In this document: in pieces, positions 25,125 through 31,749 of the stretch
Layout: each line of letters opens with the position of its first letter
Numbering within the stretch: position 1 is the first letter of the stretch
Source: Xanthomarina sp035306605
GTDB taxonomy: Bacteria > Bacteroidota > Bacteroidia > Flavobacteriales > Flavobacteriaceae
Assembly (NCBI GenBank): GCA_035306605.1
Contig: DATGNR010000086.1
Direction: 5' to 3' (one strand)
DNA length: 34,781 bases
Made by a program: the position numbers and the translations under genes
Notes under the pieces: model-generated
Databases searched by the model: none
What the model was told of the DNA's origin: nothing
Seen by the model: the letters and a program-made list of their open reading frames with translations, nothing else

Positions 25125-25652
25125 ATGAAACTAAAATTTAAACATTACTTTTTATTCTTATGTCTTATCGGCTTCAGTTTTAATGCTACAGCCCAATGGA
25201 AGAAAAATAAAGCCAATGAAGATTCCAAAATCTTTAGATACGACCTCGAATGTCAAGGAATCGCAAAAAAAGGAGCAAAACTAGTAAAGGTATCTTCTTA
25301 TTCTAAAAATCCAAAACACGCTATATCACGAGGTATGAAAAATGCCGTACATGGTATTGTTTTTAAAGGATATGCTGGTGGAAGTCAAGGATGCACATCG
25401 TTTAACGCCTTGGTTCCTGATGTAGAAGTCGCTATGGAACATGAAGAATTTTTCGATGCATTTTTTGCTGATGGTGGTGATTATTTAAAATATGTATCTC
25501 AAGCTACGGATGGAAATATAGCTGCCGGTGACCGTCTAAAAGTGAGTAGACGAGAATATAAAATTGGAGTTGTAGTAACTGTTCAGGTTGACCAATTAAG
25601 AAAAAGACTCGAAAAAGAAGGTATTGTTAGAGCTTTAAATGCTGGATTCTAA
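25125..25652 (+). CDS. Small secreted protein, second gene of the operon
   Basis: The 175-residue protein has a signal peptide (cut after TAQ, about residue 23). The mature domain has a long helix (HAISRGMKNAVHGIVFKG), a middle FFDAFFADGGDYLKYVS segment and a final strand-helix (KIGVVVTVQVDQLRKRLEKEG). That order resembles small periplasmic domains of the LPP20/FlgT-N type, but I cannot confirm it. Two cysteines in the mature part (in LECQG and QGCTSF) could form a disulfide. It lies 10 bases after the first gene and 13 before the third. Confidence 0.72.
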   Translation: MKLKFKHYFLFLCLIGFSFNATAQWKKNKANEDSKIFRYDLECQGIAKKGAKLVKVSSYSKNPKHAISRGMKNAVHGIVFKGYAGGSQGCTSFNALVPDVEVAMEHEEFFDAFFADGGDYLKYVSQATDGNIAAGDRLKVSRREYKIGVVVTVQVDQLRKRLEKEGIVRALNAGF

Positions 25653-25665
25653 ATCAAATTAAATT

Positions 25666-26625
25666 ATGAAAAAAAATATTTTTATTACATTAGGACTTAT
25701 CTGTTTTGTTATTTCATTAGGCTTCTCACAAGCTAAAAAGCCCACATTAATGGTGGTTCCAAGTGATGCATGGTGCAATCAAAACGGATACATGATTAGT
25801 TATAACGATCAAGGAACTACAGTTAAAATTCCAGATTACAAGAGAGCCTTTCAAGAAAACGCCGAAGTACTACAAGTTATTAGCCAAATTAATGGACTAA
25901 TGTCTGAGCGAGGATTTCCTTTAAAAAACATGGAATCGGCAATTAAAACTTTAGAATCGAATGCTGCAGAAGACAATATGAGAACCTCCAAAAATTCTGG
26001 AAGCGAAGTAAATGAAAGTCCGATAGACGCTCTTAAAAAAGTTGCTAAGGCTGATATTATTTTACAACTTACTTGGACTGTAAATAAAACAGGTCCAAAA
26101 AAATCTATTTCTTTCAACTTACAAGGCCTAGACGCTTATACAGACAAACAAATTGCAACAGCTGTTGGAACTGGAGACCCTTCGTTCTCAGCTGAAACTT
26201 CTGTTTTACTATCTGAAGCAGTTTTAGCTCATATGGATAATTTTACCGAAACATTACAAATGCATTTTGATGATATGTTTGAAAACGGTAGAGAAATTAT
26301 TGTTAGAATACAAACATGGGATGATTGGGATGGTGATTTAGAAACTGAATACGGAAATGACAATGAAGAATTAGGTTTTATTATAGAAAACTGGTTAGAC
26401 GACAATGCTGTAAAAGGGCGTTTCAGCACCACAGACATGACTGAAACCATGGCTCTTTTTGAACAAGTTAGAATGCCTCTTTTTAATGAAAAAGGTCGAG
26501 CTATTGATGCCAGAAGATTTGTGAAAGAATTAAGCGATTACTTAAAAAACTCTCCATACAACATACCAAACAAACTCGTTATGAAAGGATTAGGACGTGC
26601 AACAATAATCTTAGGAGGAAAATAA
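25666..26625 (+). CDS. Secreted DUF6175-like protein, third gene of the operon
   Basis: The 319-residue protein has a signal peptide (cut near GFSQA, residue 22). The start of the mature part, KPTLMVVPSDAWCNQNGYM, is the hallmark I associate with DUF6175 of Bacteroidota, a family without known function; the family name is from memory. The first domain (about 25-200) carries KVAKADIILQLTW and a variable linker; the second (about 208-315) has REIIVRIQTWDDWDGDLETE and ends RFVKELSDYLKNSPY. The layout recalls CsgG/LpoB-type envelope proteins, an inference. It is flanked by gaps of 13 and 7 bases in the operon. Confidence 0.75.
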   Translation: MKKNIFITLGLICFVISLGFSQAKKPTLMVVPSDAWCNQNGYMISYNDQGTTVKIPDYKRAFQENAEVLQVISQINGLMSERGFPLKNMESAIKTLESNAAEDNMRTSKNSGSEVNESPIDALKKVAKADIILQLTWTVNKTGPKKSISFNLQGLDAYTDKQIATAVGTGDPSFSAETSVLLSEAVLAHMDNFTETLQMHFDDMFENGREIIVRIQTWDDWDGDLETEYGNDNEELGFIIENWLDDNAVKGRFSTTDMTETMALFEQVRMPLFNEKGRAIDARRFVKELSDYLKNSPYNIPNKLVMKGLGRATIILGGK

Positions 26626-26632
26626 AAATATT

Positions 26633-27562
26633 ATGAAAAAATTTATAACACTTTTATGTTGCTTTATGGCAACTATAGTCAATGCTCAAGATAATAATTA
26701 CGACATCTCCTTAGGAGCCTATATACCTAATCAAATAGAAGGTATTCCAGCTAGTGCTCATTCCATGCTTAACAATAAACTTGGACAAATTATAACTAGC
26801 AATGGAATTAGCGATGATGTTAGAAACTCAAGATTTATCATTACTCCAAATATAACTGTTATGAGTAAAGATATAATTGGAACTGCTCCATCGAAAATTG
26901 CATTAAACCTAGAGATGACCCTTTATATGGGAGATGGAATTGCTGGAAATTTATTTTCAAGTGAATCATTTACTCTAAAAGGCGTTGGAACCAACGAAAC
27001 TAAAGCTTATATGCAAGCAATAAAGCAATTGAAGTCTAATAATAAAAAAGTCCAAGATTTTGTTGCCAACGGAAAAGCAAAAATAATTGATTACTACAAT
27101 ACAAATTGCAACCAAATTATAGCCGAATCTGAAGCATTACAACGTGTTAATAATTATGAAGAAGCTTTATTTTTATTAGTTAATGTCCCAACAGCTAGTG
27201 ATTGCTTTGATAACGTAAAAGGAAAAATAGAAAGCCTATTCCAAAAAGTTATCGACAATGAGTGTTTAACTAAATACGGAGTTGCACAGGCTATTTGGGC
27301 AGCAAATCAAGATATTTATGCAGCAAACGAAGCTGGAACTATTTTATCGACAATTAACCCTCGATCAGCTTGTTTTGGAGATGTTAAAAAACTATTTTCT
27401 AAAATTGAAGCTCGTGTTCAAGATTTACAAGACAGAACATGGAAACTCCAGTTACAAGAAATTGAAATACGAAAATCAGCTATACAAGCAGCCAAGGAAG
27501 TAGGTGTCGCTTATGGTAAAAACCAACCAAATACGGTTTACAATATTCGTGGTTGGTACTAA
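26633..27562 (+). CDS. Secreted protein with internal repeats, fourth gene of the operon
   Basis: The 309-residue protein has a signal peptide (cut after VNAQ, residue 19). Its first half (about 25-170) is an alpha/beta domain with LNNKLGQIITSNGISDDVRN and NSRFIITPNITVMSKDI, similar in layout to the CsgG/LpoB class. The second half contains two helical repeats of about 60 residues, each with a CF(D/G)(N/D)VK motif (SDCFDNVKGK and SACFGDVKKL), TPR-like in character. The last residues are basic and aromatic (YNIRGWY). A strong terminator follows 22 bases after the stop. No function can be assigned. Confidence 0.72.
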   Translation: MKKFITLLCCFMATIVNAQDNNYDISLGAYIPNQIEGIPASAHSMLNNKLGQIITSNGISDDVRNSRFIITPNITVMSKDIIGTAPSKIALNLEMTLYMGDGIAGNLFSSESFTLKGVGTNETKAYMQAIKQLKSNNKKVQDFVANGKAKIIDYYNTNCNQIIAESEALQRVNNYEEALFLLVNVPTASDCFDNVKGKIESLFQKVIDNECLTKYGVAQAIWAANQDIYAANEAGTILSTINPRSACFGDVKKLFSKIEARVQDLQDRTWKLQLQEIEIRKSAIQAAKEVGVAYGKNQPNTVYNIRGWY

Positions 27563-27584
27563 AAGGCCATTCATAATTCAATAT

Positions 27585-27613
27585 AAAAACGCTCTGATAG
27601 AGCGTTTTTTTTA
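27585..27613 (+). terminator. Terminator of the four-gene secreted-protein operon
   Basis: AAAAACGCTCT and AGAGCGTTTTTTTT with a GAT loop form a 7-bp GC-containing stem (ACGCTCT/AGAGCGT), flanked by pairing A and T runs and followed by T. Confidence 0.9.
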
Positions 27614-27903
27614 TTTCTATAAGCACATAAATACACCTTTAAGTAAGGGACTGTTACCGCTTAGGCATTCATGCTTTCAGTTGCTAAGCTTGTATAATTT
27701 TCAAACATGACAGTCGGGCGGATTAAAGCAAAGAATTTATATAAAATTTAATAGCTCGAGAATAACTAAATCAAGCTACTGTTTGGTATACAAAAATTGA
27801 ATACTGTTTGGCAAGTTGCTGACATAAAAACCAACACTATCGCGCATTATTATTGACTTTAATTTAACTTCTGTCAATATTTTTTAACCTCAAGGTAAAA
27901 ATT
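27614..27903. other. Gene-free interval with short repeats
   Basis: This interval, between the operon terminator and the rmuC promoter, holds no gene I can support. It contains a locally GC-richer stretch (about 27645-27730) with an inverted repeat (GCTTAG and CTAAGC), and two direct copies of TACTGTTTGG (27777-27786 and 27802-27811), 25 bases apart. Confidence 0.5.
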
Positions 27904-27911
27904 TATCTTTG
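27904..27911 (+). promoter_or_regulatory. -7 promoter box of rmuC
   Basis: TATCTTTG is an exact TAnnTTTG match. The TTG that opens the longest reading frame (27909) lies inside this box, so translation must start at the ATG at 27930. The -33 element is weak. Confidence 0.6.
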
Positions 27912-27929
27912 AATAAACATCTATTTTTA

Positions 27930-29261
27930 ATGATCGACAATCTTATTCTCATCCTCGCAATTCTACTTTCTGGAGGTATTGGCGCCTACCTTGGTATCGC
28001 TTTCAATAAACTAAAAAATAAAGGTGAAAAAAGCATGCTTGAAGAACGCCAGAACCAATTAAACAAATCTATAATTGATTTAAAAGAAAACATTTTTAAA
28101 ATTGAAAATGAACGAAATGACATTCGTAATGACCGAGATTTTCTAAATTCTGAATTAACCAAACGTAACACAGAATACGAGAATTTGGAGAAACAACTCT
28201 TAAAACGCGATGAAGAACTAGTACTTCAACAAGAACAATTACGTAAAGACTTCGAATTGTTAGCAACCAAAATTTTAGATGAAAAGAGTGAAAAATTTAC
28301 CCTTCAAAATAAAGAAAACATCAAACAAATTCTAAACCCCTTACAAGAAAAAATTCAATTGTTTGAAAAGAAAGTTGAAGACACACAAAAAGAAAGCATA
28401 AGTATGCATTCTGCTTTAAAAGAGCAGCTTTTAGGTTTAAAAGACTTAAATCAGCAAATGACTAAAGAGGCCACCAACCTTACTAGAGCATTAAAAGGTG
28501 ATAGTAAAATGCAAGGAAATTGGGGTGAGCTAGTACTAGAACGCGTGCTAGAAAAATCAGGTTTAGAAAAAGATCGCGAGTATTTTGTTCAGCAAAACTT
28601 TACCCGAGAAGATGGAACGCGTGTACTTCCCGATGTCGTACTACATTTACCTGACAACAAACGTATGATTATCGATAGTAAAGTCTCTCTGACTGACTAT
28701 GAACGTTTAGTGAATGCCGAAGATGACGATAGACCAATGTGGCTAAAAGCACACGTAAACTCTATTAAAAGACACGTAGACCAACTCTCTGACAAAAAAT
28801 ATGAAGATTTGTACGATATGGAGTCCCCTGACTTTGTCCTTATGTTCATTCCAATTGAACCAGCATTTGCTGTAGCAATAAATGAAGACAGCTCATTATA
28901 CAACAAAGCCTTCGAAAAAAATATTGTAATTGTTACACCAACCACCTTATTAGCTACCTTGCGTACTATTGATTCTATGTGGAATAATGAAAAGCAACAA
29001 CGAAATGCGTTAGAAATTGCAAAACAAGCTGGTGCCTTATACGACAAATTTGAAGGATTAGTAACTGATTTAACTGGTGTTGGCAAAAAAATTGATGCAG
29101 CAAAATCAGACTATTCAGCTGCCATGAATAAACTTGTTGAAGGCAAAGGAAATATTGTTGGACGTGTTGAAAGGTTGAAAAAAATGGGAGCTAAAGCAAA
29201 AAAAGCGCTTCCTGAAGTTATAATAAAACGTGCACAAATACATCATGATGACGAAGAATAA
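27930..29261 (+). CDS. rmuC: DNA recombination protein RmuC
   Basis: The 443-residue protein has an N-terminal membrane anchor (MIDNLILILAILLSGGIGAY), a long coiled coil (about 22-150) and the RmuC core (about 165-410) with GNWGELVLERVLEKSGL, the strand RVLPDVVLHLPDNKRMIIDSK (a restriction-endonuclease-like core with D and D-K) and LMFIPIEPAF. RmuC limits inversions at short inverted repeats in E. coli and is thought to act as a nuclease. The ATG at 27930 is preferred over an upstream TTG that sits inside the promoter. A small membrane protein gene follows after 12 bases. Confidence 0.92.
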   Translation: MIDNLILILAILLSGGIGAYLGIAFNKLKNKGEKSMLEERQNQLNKSIIDLKENIFKIENERNDIRNDRDFLNSELTKRNTEYENLEKQLLKRDEELVLQQEQLRKDFELLATKILDEKSEKFTLQNKENIKQILNPLQEKIQLFEKKVEDTQKESISMHSALKEQLLGLKDLNQQMTKEATNLTRALKGDSKMQGNWGELVLERVLEKSGLEKDREYFVQQNFTREDGTRVLPDVVLHLPDNKRMIIDSKVSLTDYERLVNAEDDDRPMWLKAHVNSIKRHVDQLSDKKYEDLYDMESPDFVLMFIPIEPAFAVAINEDSSLYNKAFEKNIVIVTPTTLLATLRTIDSMWNNEKQQRNALEIAKQAGALYDKFEGLVTDLTGVGKKIDAAKSDYSAAMNKLVEGKGNIVGRVERLKKMGAKAKKALPEVIIKRAQIHHDDEE

Positions 29262-29273
29262 AACACATAAATT

Positions 29274-29642
29274 ATGAGAAAATTTCTATTTATATTTTTA
29301 GCAGTAATAATTTTAGGGTTTGCCGGTTATGCTTCATTTATCTATTATGGTTCCTATAGCGAAGGGGTTCGAGCAGGTGAATTGGTTCAGTTTAGTAGTA
29401 AGGGTGTAATTATAAAAACTTGGGAAGGAGAAATAAGCCAAGGGGTTTCCGAAGGCCAACTATTTAAGTTTTCGGTAGAAGGAAAAGAAAAAGAAGTGAT
29501 ACAAAATTTAAAGGATTTCCAAGGAAAATACGTAAAACTTCATTATTTTGAACGTTATAGAAAAATATTTTGGTTAGGAGACACGAAGTTTTTTATTACC
29601 AAAGTAGAAGAAGATATTGAACGAAATAATAGACGCTTTTAA
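29274..29642 (+). CDS. Small membrane-anchored protein of unknown function
   Basis: The 122-residue protein has one N-terminal membrane helix (about 4-21) and a beta-rich outer domain, with patterns such as VRAGELVQFSSKGVIIKTWEGE and GKYVKLHYFERYRKIFWLGD that suggest a small OB- or SH3-like barrel. I do not know its role. Relatives in flavobacteria may carry the name 6-phosphogluconate dehydrogenase, which the sequence does not support: there is no Rossmann motif and it is far too short. It lies 12 bases after rmuC, and the thioesterase gene begins directly at its stop codon, so the three form an operon. Confidence 0.75.
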   Translation: MRKFLFIFLAVIILGFAGYASFIYYGSYSEGVRAGELVQFSSKGVIIKTWEGEISQGVSEGQLFKFSVEGKEKEVIQNLKDFQGKYVKLHYFERYRKIFWLGDTKFFITKVEEDIERNNRRF

Positions 29643-30188
29643 ATGAGAGAGACTTATAAACCAGCAGCACATTCACGTATTTCAATTTCCGAATTAATGA
29701 AGCCTTCGCACTCCAATTTTAACGGAAAAATTCATGGAGGTTATATCCTTAATTTAATGGATCAAATAGCTTTTGCATGTGCCTCAAAACACTCAGAGGC
29801 GTACTGTGTTACAGCTTCGGTAGATACAGTAGATTTTCTAAACCCCATTGAGATTGGTGAATTAATTACCATGAAAGCTTCAATCAATTATGTTGGAAAC
29901 ACATCTATGGTTGTTGGAATTCGTGTAATTTCAGAAAATATCATTACAGGAAAAATCAAGCATTGTAATTCTTCATATTTCACTATGGTTGCAAAAAATG
30001 AAGCCAATCAATCTGTAGCTGTTCCTGGTTTAATTTTAACCAGTTCTATTGAAATTAGACGTTTTTTAAAAGCTATTGAACTTATTAAATCAAAAAACAA
30101 CAGACATAAGGTACTCGATCATAAATCTTTTTCCGCAGAAGACTACCTACATATATTAAAACCTTACAAGGTTAAGGTTGAAATTTAA
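29643..30188 (+). CDS. Acyl-CoA thioesterase, hotdog fold
   Basis: The 181-residue protein is a hotdog-fold acyl-CoA hydrolase of the YciA/BFIT type. The motif NGKIHGGYILNLMDQIAFACASKH holds the HGG turn and the acidic residue (D41) on the long hotdog helix, followed by the strand TASVDTVDFLNPIEIGELITM. Such enzymes hydrolyse acyl-CoA to free acid and CoA in the cytoplasm. The C-terminal 45 residues (from about 137) are a basic helical tail beyond the fold. Its ATG follows directly on the stop of the upstream gene. Chain-length preference is unknown. Confidence 0.87.
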   Translation: MRETYKPAAHSRISISELMKPSHSNFNGKIHGGYILNLMDQIAFACASKHSEAYCVTASVDTVDFLNPIEIGELITMKASINYVGNTSMVVGIRVISENIITGKIKHCNSSYFTMVAKNEANQSVAVPGLILTSSIEIRRFLKAIELIKSKNNRHKVLDHKSFSAEDYLHILKPYKVKVEI

Positions 30189-30205
30189 TCAACTTAATTA
30201 GTTGA
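30189..30205 (+). other. Weak hairpin after the thioesterase stop codon
   Basis: TCAACT and AGTTGA with a 5-base loop begin at the first base after the stop codon. There is no T-run, so it is a poor intrinsic terminator; it might protect the message end or be chance. Confidence 0.3.
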
Positions 30206-30277
30206 CTTACAAAGTATTTAATTATTTTCTTCAGAATTTATTTTCATATTCCGTAAAATAGCGTACCTTTATTATCA

Positions 30278-30361
30278 CTTAATAAGGTGATATTACATAT
30301 TATCCCTAAATAACGTGATAATTACCATTATTCTTAAATAAGGTAATATCAATAAATACCG
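30278..30361 (+). repeat. Three direct repeats phased at 28 bp, likely operator of the satD unit
   Basis: Three copies of the core (C/T)T(T/A)AATAA(G/C)GT(G/A)ATA begin at 30278, 30306 and 30334, each 28 bases after the last, and end 13 bases before the ATG of the SatD-like gene. The first copy is also part of an inverted repeat (TATCAC at 30273-30278 and GTGATA at 30287-30292). The exact phasing and placement suggest a multi-site operator, perhaps bound by the SatD-like protein itself. Confidence 0.7.
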
Positions 30362-30374
30362 ATTGAACTAACGT

Positions 30375-30989
30375 ATGACAAGTGTAATAACAGGGGACAT
30401 TATAAAATCCAGAAGTATAAGTAATCCAGAATTATGGTTACATACATTAAAAAACGCACTTACAACTATAGAACCAGATACTTCTTTATGGGAGATTTAT
30501 AGAGGAGATAGTTTTCAAATAGAAATAAAAGATGCTAAAAAAAGTTTTGAAGCAGCCCTCTATCTTAAAGCTTGTATTAAAACCATTAAAGAATTAGATG
30601 TTAGACTAGCCATTGGCATTGGAACTAAAACTTATTCAGGAACACAGATTACAGAATCTCAAGGAGAAGCATTTCAAAATTCTGGAGAAACTCTTGAAAC
30701 TCTAAAAAAGGAAAAACAGAGCCTTAAAATAAAAACACCTAATAAGCAATTAAACAAAGAATTGAATCTTTATTTTAGATTAGCTTTAGTAAGCATGGAC
30801 CGCTGGACTGTAAACTCAGCCGAAATAGTAAAAGTGAGTTTAGAAAACCCAGACGCCATTCAAGAAGAGTTAGGTAAACTATTAGGAATAAACCAAAACG
30901 CTATTAGTAGAAGGCAAAAACGAGCCAATTTAGAGGAAATTCTGGAATTGGATAGTATGTATCAACATAAAATAACTCAGGAATTATGA
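30375..30989 (+). CDS. SatD-like protein with C-terminal helix-turn-helix
   Basis: The 204-residue protein matches the SatD family by its opening TSVITGDIIKSRSI, the DTSLWEIYRGDSFQIEI segment and the LDVRLAIGIGT strand. The first 130 residues have an alpha/beta layout that recalls a cyclase-like or ferredoxin-like fold (GD motif, then RGDSF). The last 55 form a DNA-binding-like helix-turn-helix: ELGKLLGINQNAISRRQKRAN. SatD was named from an acid-tolerance locus in Streptococcus mutans; its function is not defined. Three 28-bp-spaced repeats lie directly upstream, so self-regulation is likely. It overlaps the next gene by 4 bases. Confidence 0.8.
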   Translation: MTSVITGDIIKSRSISNPELWLHTLKNALTTIEPDTSLWEIYRGDSFQIEIKDAKKSFEAALYLKACIKTIKELDVRLAIGIGTKTYSGTQITESQGEAFQNSGETLETLKKEKQSLKIKTPNKQLNKELNLYFRLALVSMDRWTVNSAEIVKVSLENPDAIQEELGKLLGINQNAISRRQKRANLEEILELDSMYQHKITQEL

Positions 30990-31690
30990 TGCTTTTAATC
31001 AAACTGTTTTTGGCGCATTTAATTGGAGACTTTGTTTTTCAAACTGAAAAATCTATAAAACAGAAAGAGAGGAAGAAATTAAAATCACCTGTTTTTTACA
31101 TTCACATTGCCATTCATTTTATCTTATTAATGCTCTTGTTATGGAATATTTCACTTTGGCCAATTATTCTAACCATAACGATCTCACATTTTATAATAGA
31201 CGTTTTAAAGCTTTATTTTAAAAGTAAAAAAACAAAACGATTGTGGTTTTTCCTAGACCAATTGCTACATATAATAATGATTTTTGTAGCCTACTACCTA
31301 TTTACAGACAACAACCTAGATTTGTCAAAAACTTTTACTGAAGCTAACTTACTACTTATTACTTGTATACTTTTTCTAACCCAACCAACTTCCATAATCA
31401 TGACGATTATTTTCAGTAAATGGAACATAGAAAAACTAACAACCGGAAATGAATCTCTTAAAGATGCAGGTAGATATATTGGTATGTTAGAACGTTTGTT
31501 GGTGTTTATATTTATAATTACAGATCATTGGGAAGCTGTTGGATTTTTAATAACTGCCAAATCGGTTTTTAGGTTTGGTGATTTAAAAGAAAGCAAACAC
31601 CGAAAATTAACGGAATATATTTTAATAGGAACCCTTATTAGCTTTGGAATAGCAATTCTGACAGGAATTCTATTTCTGAACTTGATATAA
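30986..31690 (+). CDS. DUF3307 membrane protein
   Basis: The 234-residue protein has about six membrane helices and the DUF3307 signature at its N terminus: LLIKLFLAHLIGDFVFQTEK, then a histidine- and aspartate-containing helix SHFIIDVLKLYFKSK and DQLLHIIMI (H, D and H residues in membrane helices). Such buried His and Asp residues suggest metal binding, but the family has no known function. The ATG overlaps the SatD-like stop (ATGA, bases 30986-30989), so the two are translationally coupled. SatD and DUF3307 genes are often paired, which suggests one shared process. A terminator follows. Confidence 0.82.
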   Translation: MMLLIKLFLAHLIGDFVFQTEKSIKQKERKKLKSPVFYIHIAIHFILLMLLLWNISLWPIILTITISHFIIDVLKLYFKSKKTKRLWFFLDQLLHIIMIFVAYYLFTDNNLDLSKTFTEANLLLITCILFLTQPTSIIMTIIFSKWNIEKLTTGNESLKDAGRYIGMLERLLVFIFIITDHWEAVGFLITAKSVFRFGDLKESKHRKLTEYILIGTLISFGIAILTGILFLNLI

Positions 31691-31693
31691 ACA

Positions 31694-31725
31694 TAAAAAC
31701 CATCAAATTTCTTTGATGGTTTTTA
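31694..31725. terminator. Bidirectional terminator between DUF3307 gene and carB
   Basis: AAAAACCATCAAA and TTTGATGGTTTTT form a 13-bp arm pair around a four-base loop (TTTC), with an A-run on one side and a T-run on the other. It sits between two convergent genes. Confidence 0.9.
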
Positions 31726-31749
31726 TTTATTAATTCATAAAGAATATAC

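Noticed and set aside
27282..27710. Plus-strand open frames overlapping the fourth secreted protein and its terminator
   Set aside because: They are out of frame with a well-supported gene; one runs through the terminator hairpin, and neither resembles a protein family.
27680..27712. Short minus-strand frame in the rmuC upstream interval (starts MFENYTSLATESMNA)
   Set aside because: Only 15 codons, with no start context or conservation evidence available.
27909..27929. TTG start for rmuC seven codons upstream
   Set aside because: The TTG is part of the TATCTTTG promoter box, so it would lie upstream of the transcript start. The ATG at 27930 gives the usual RmuC N terminus.
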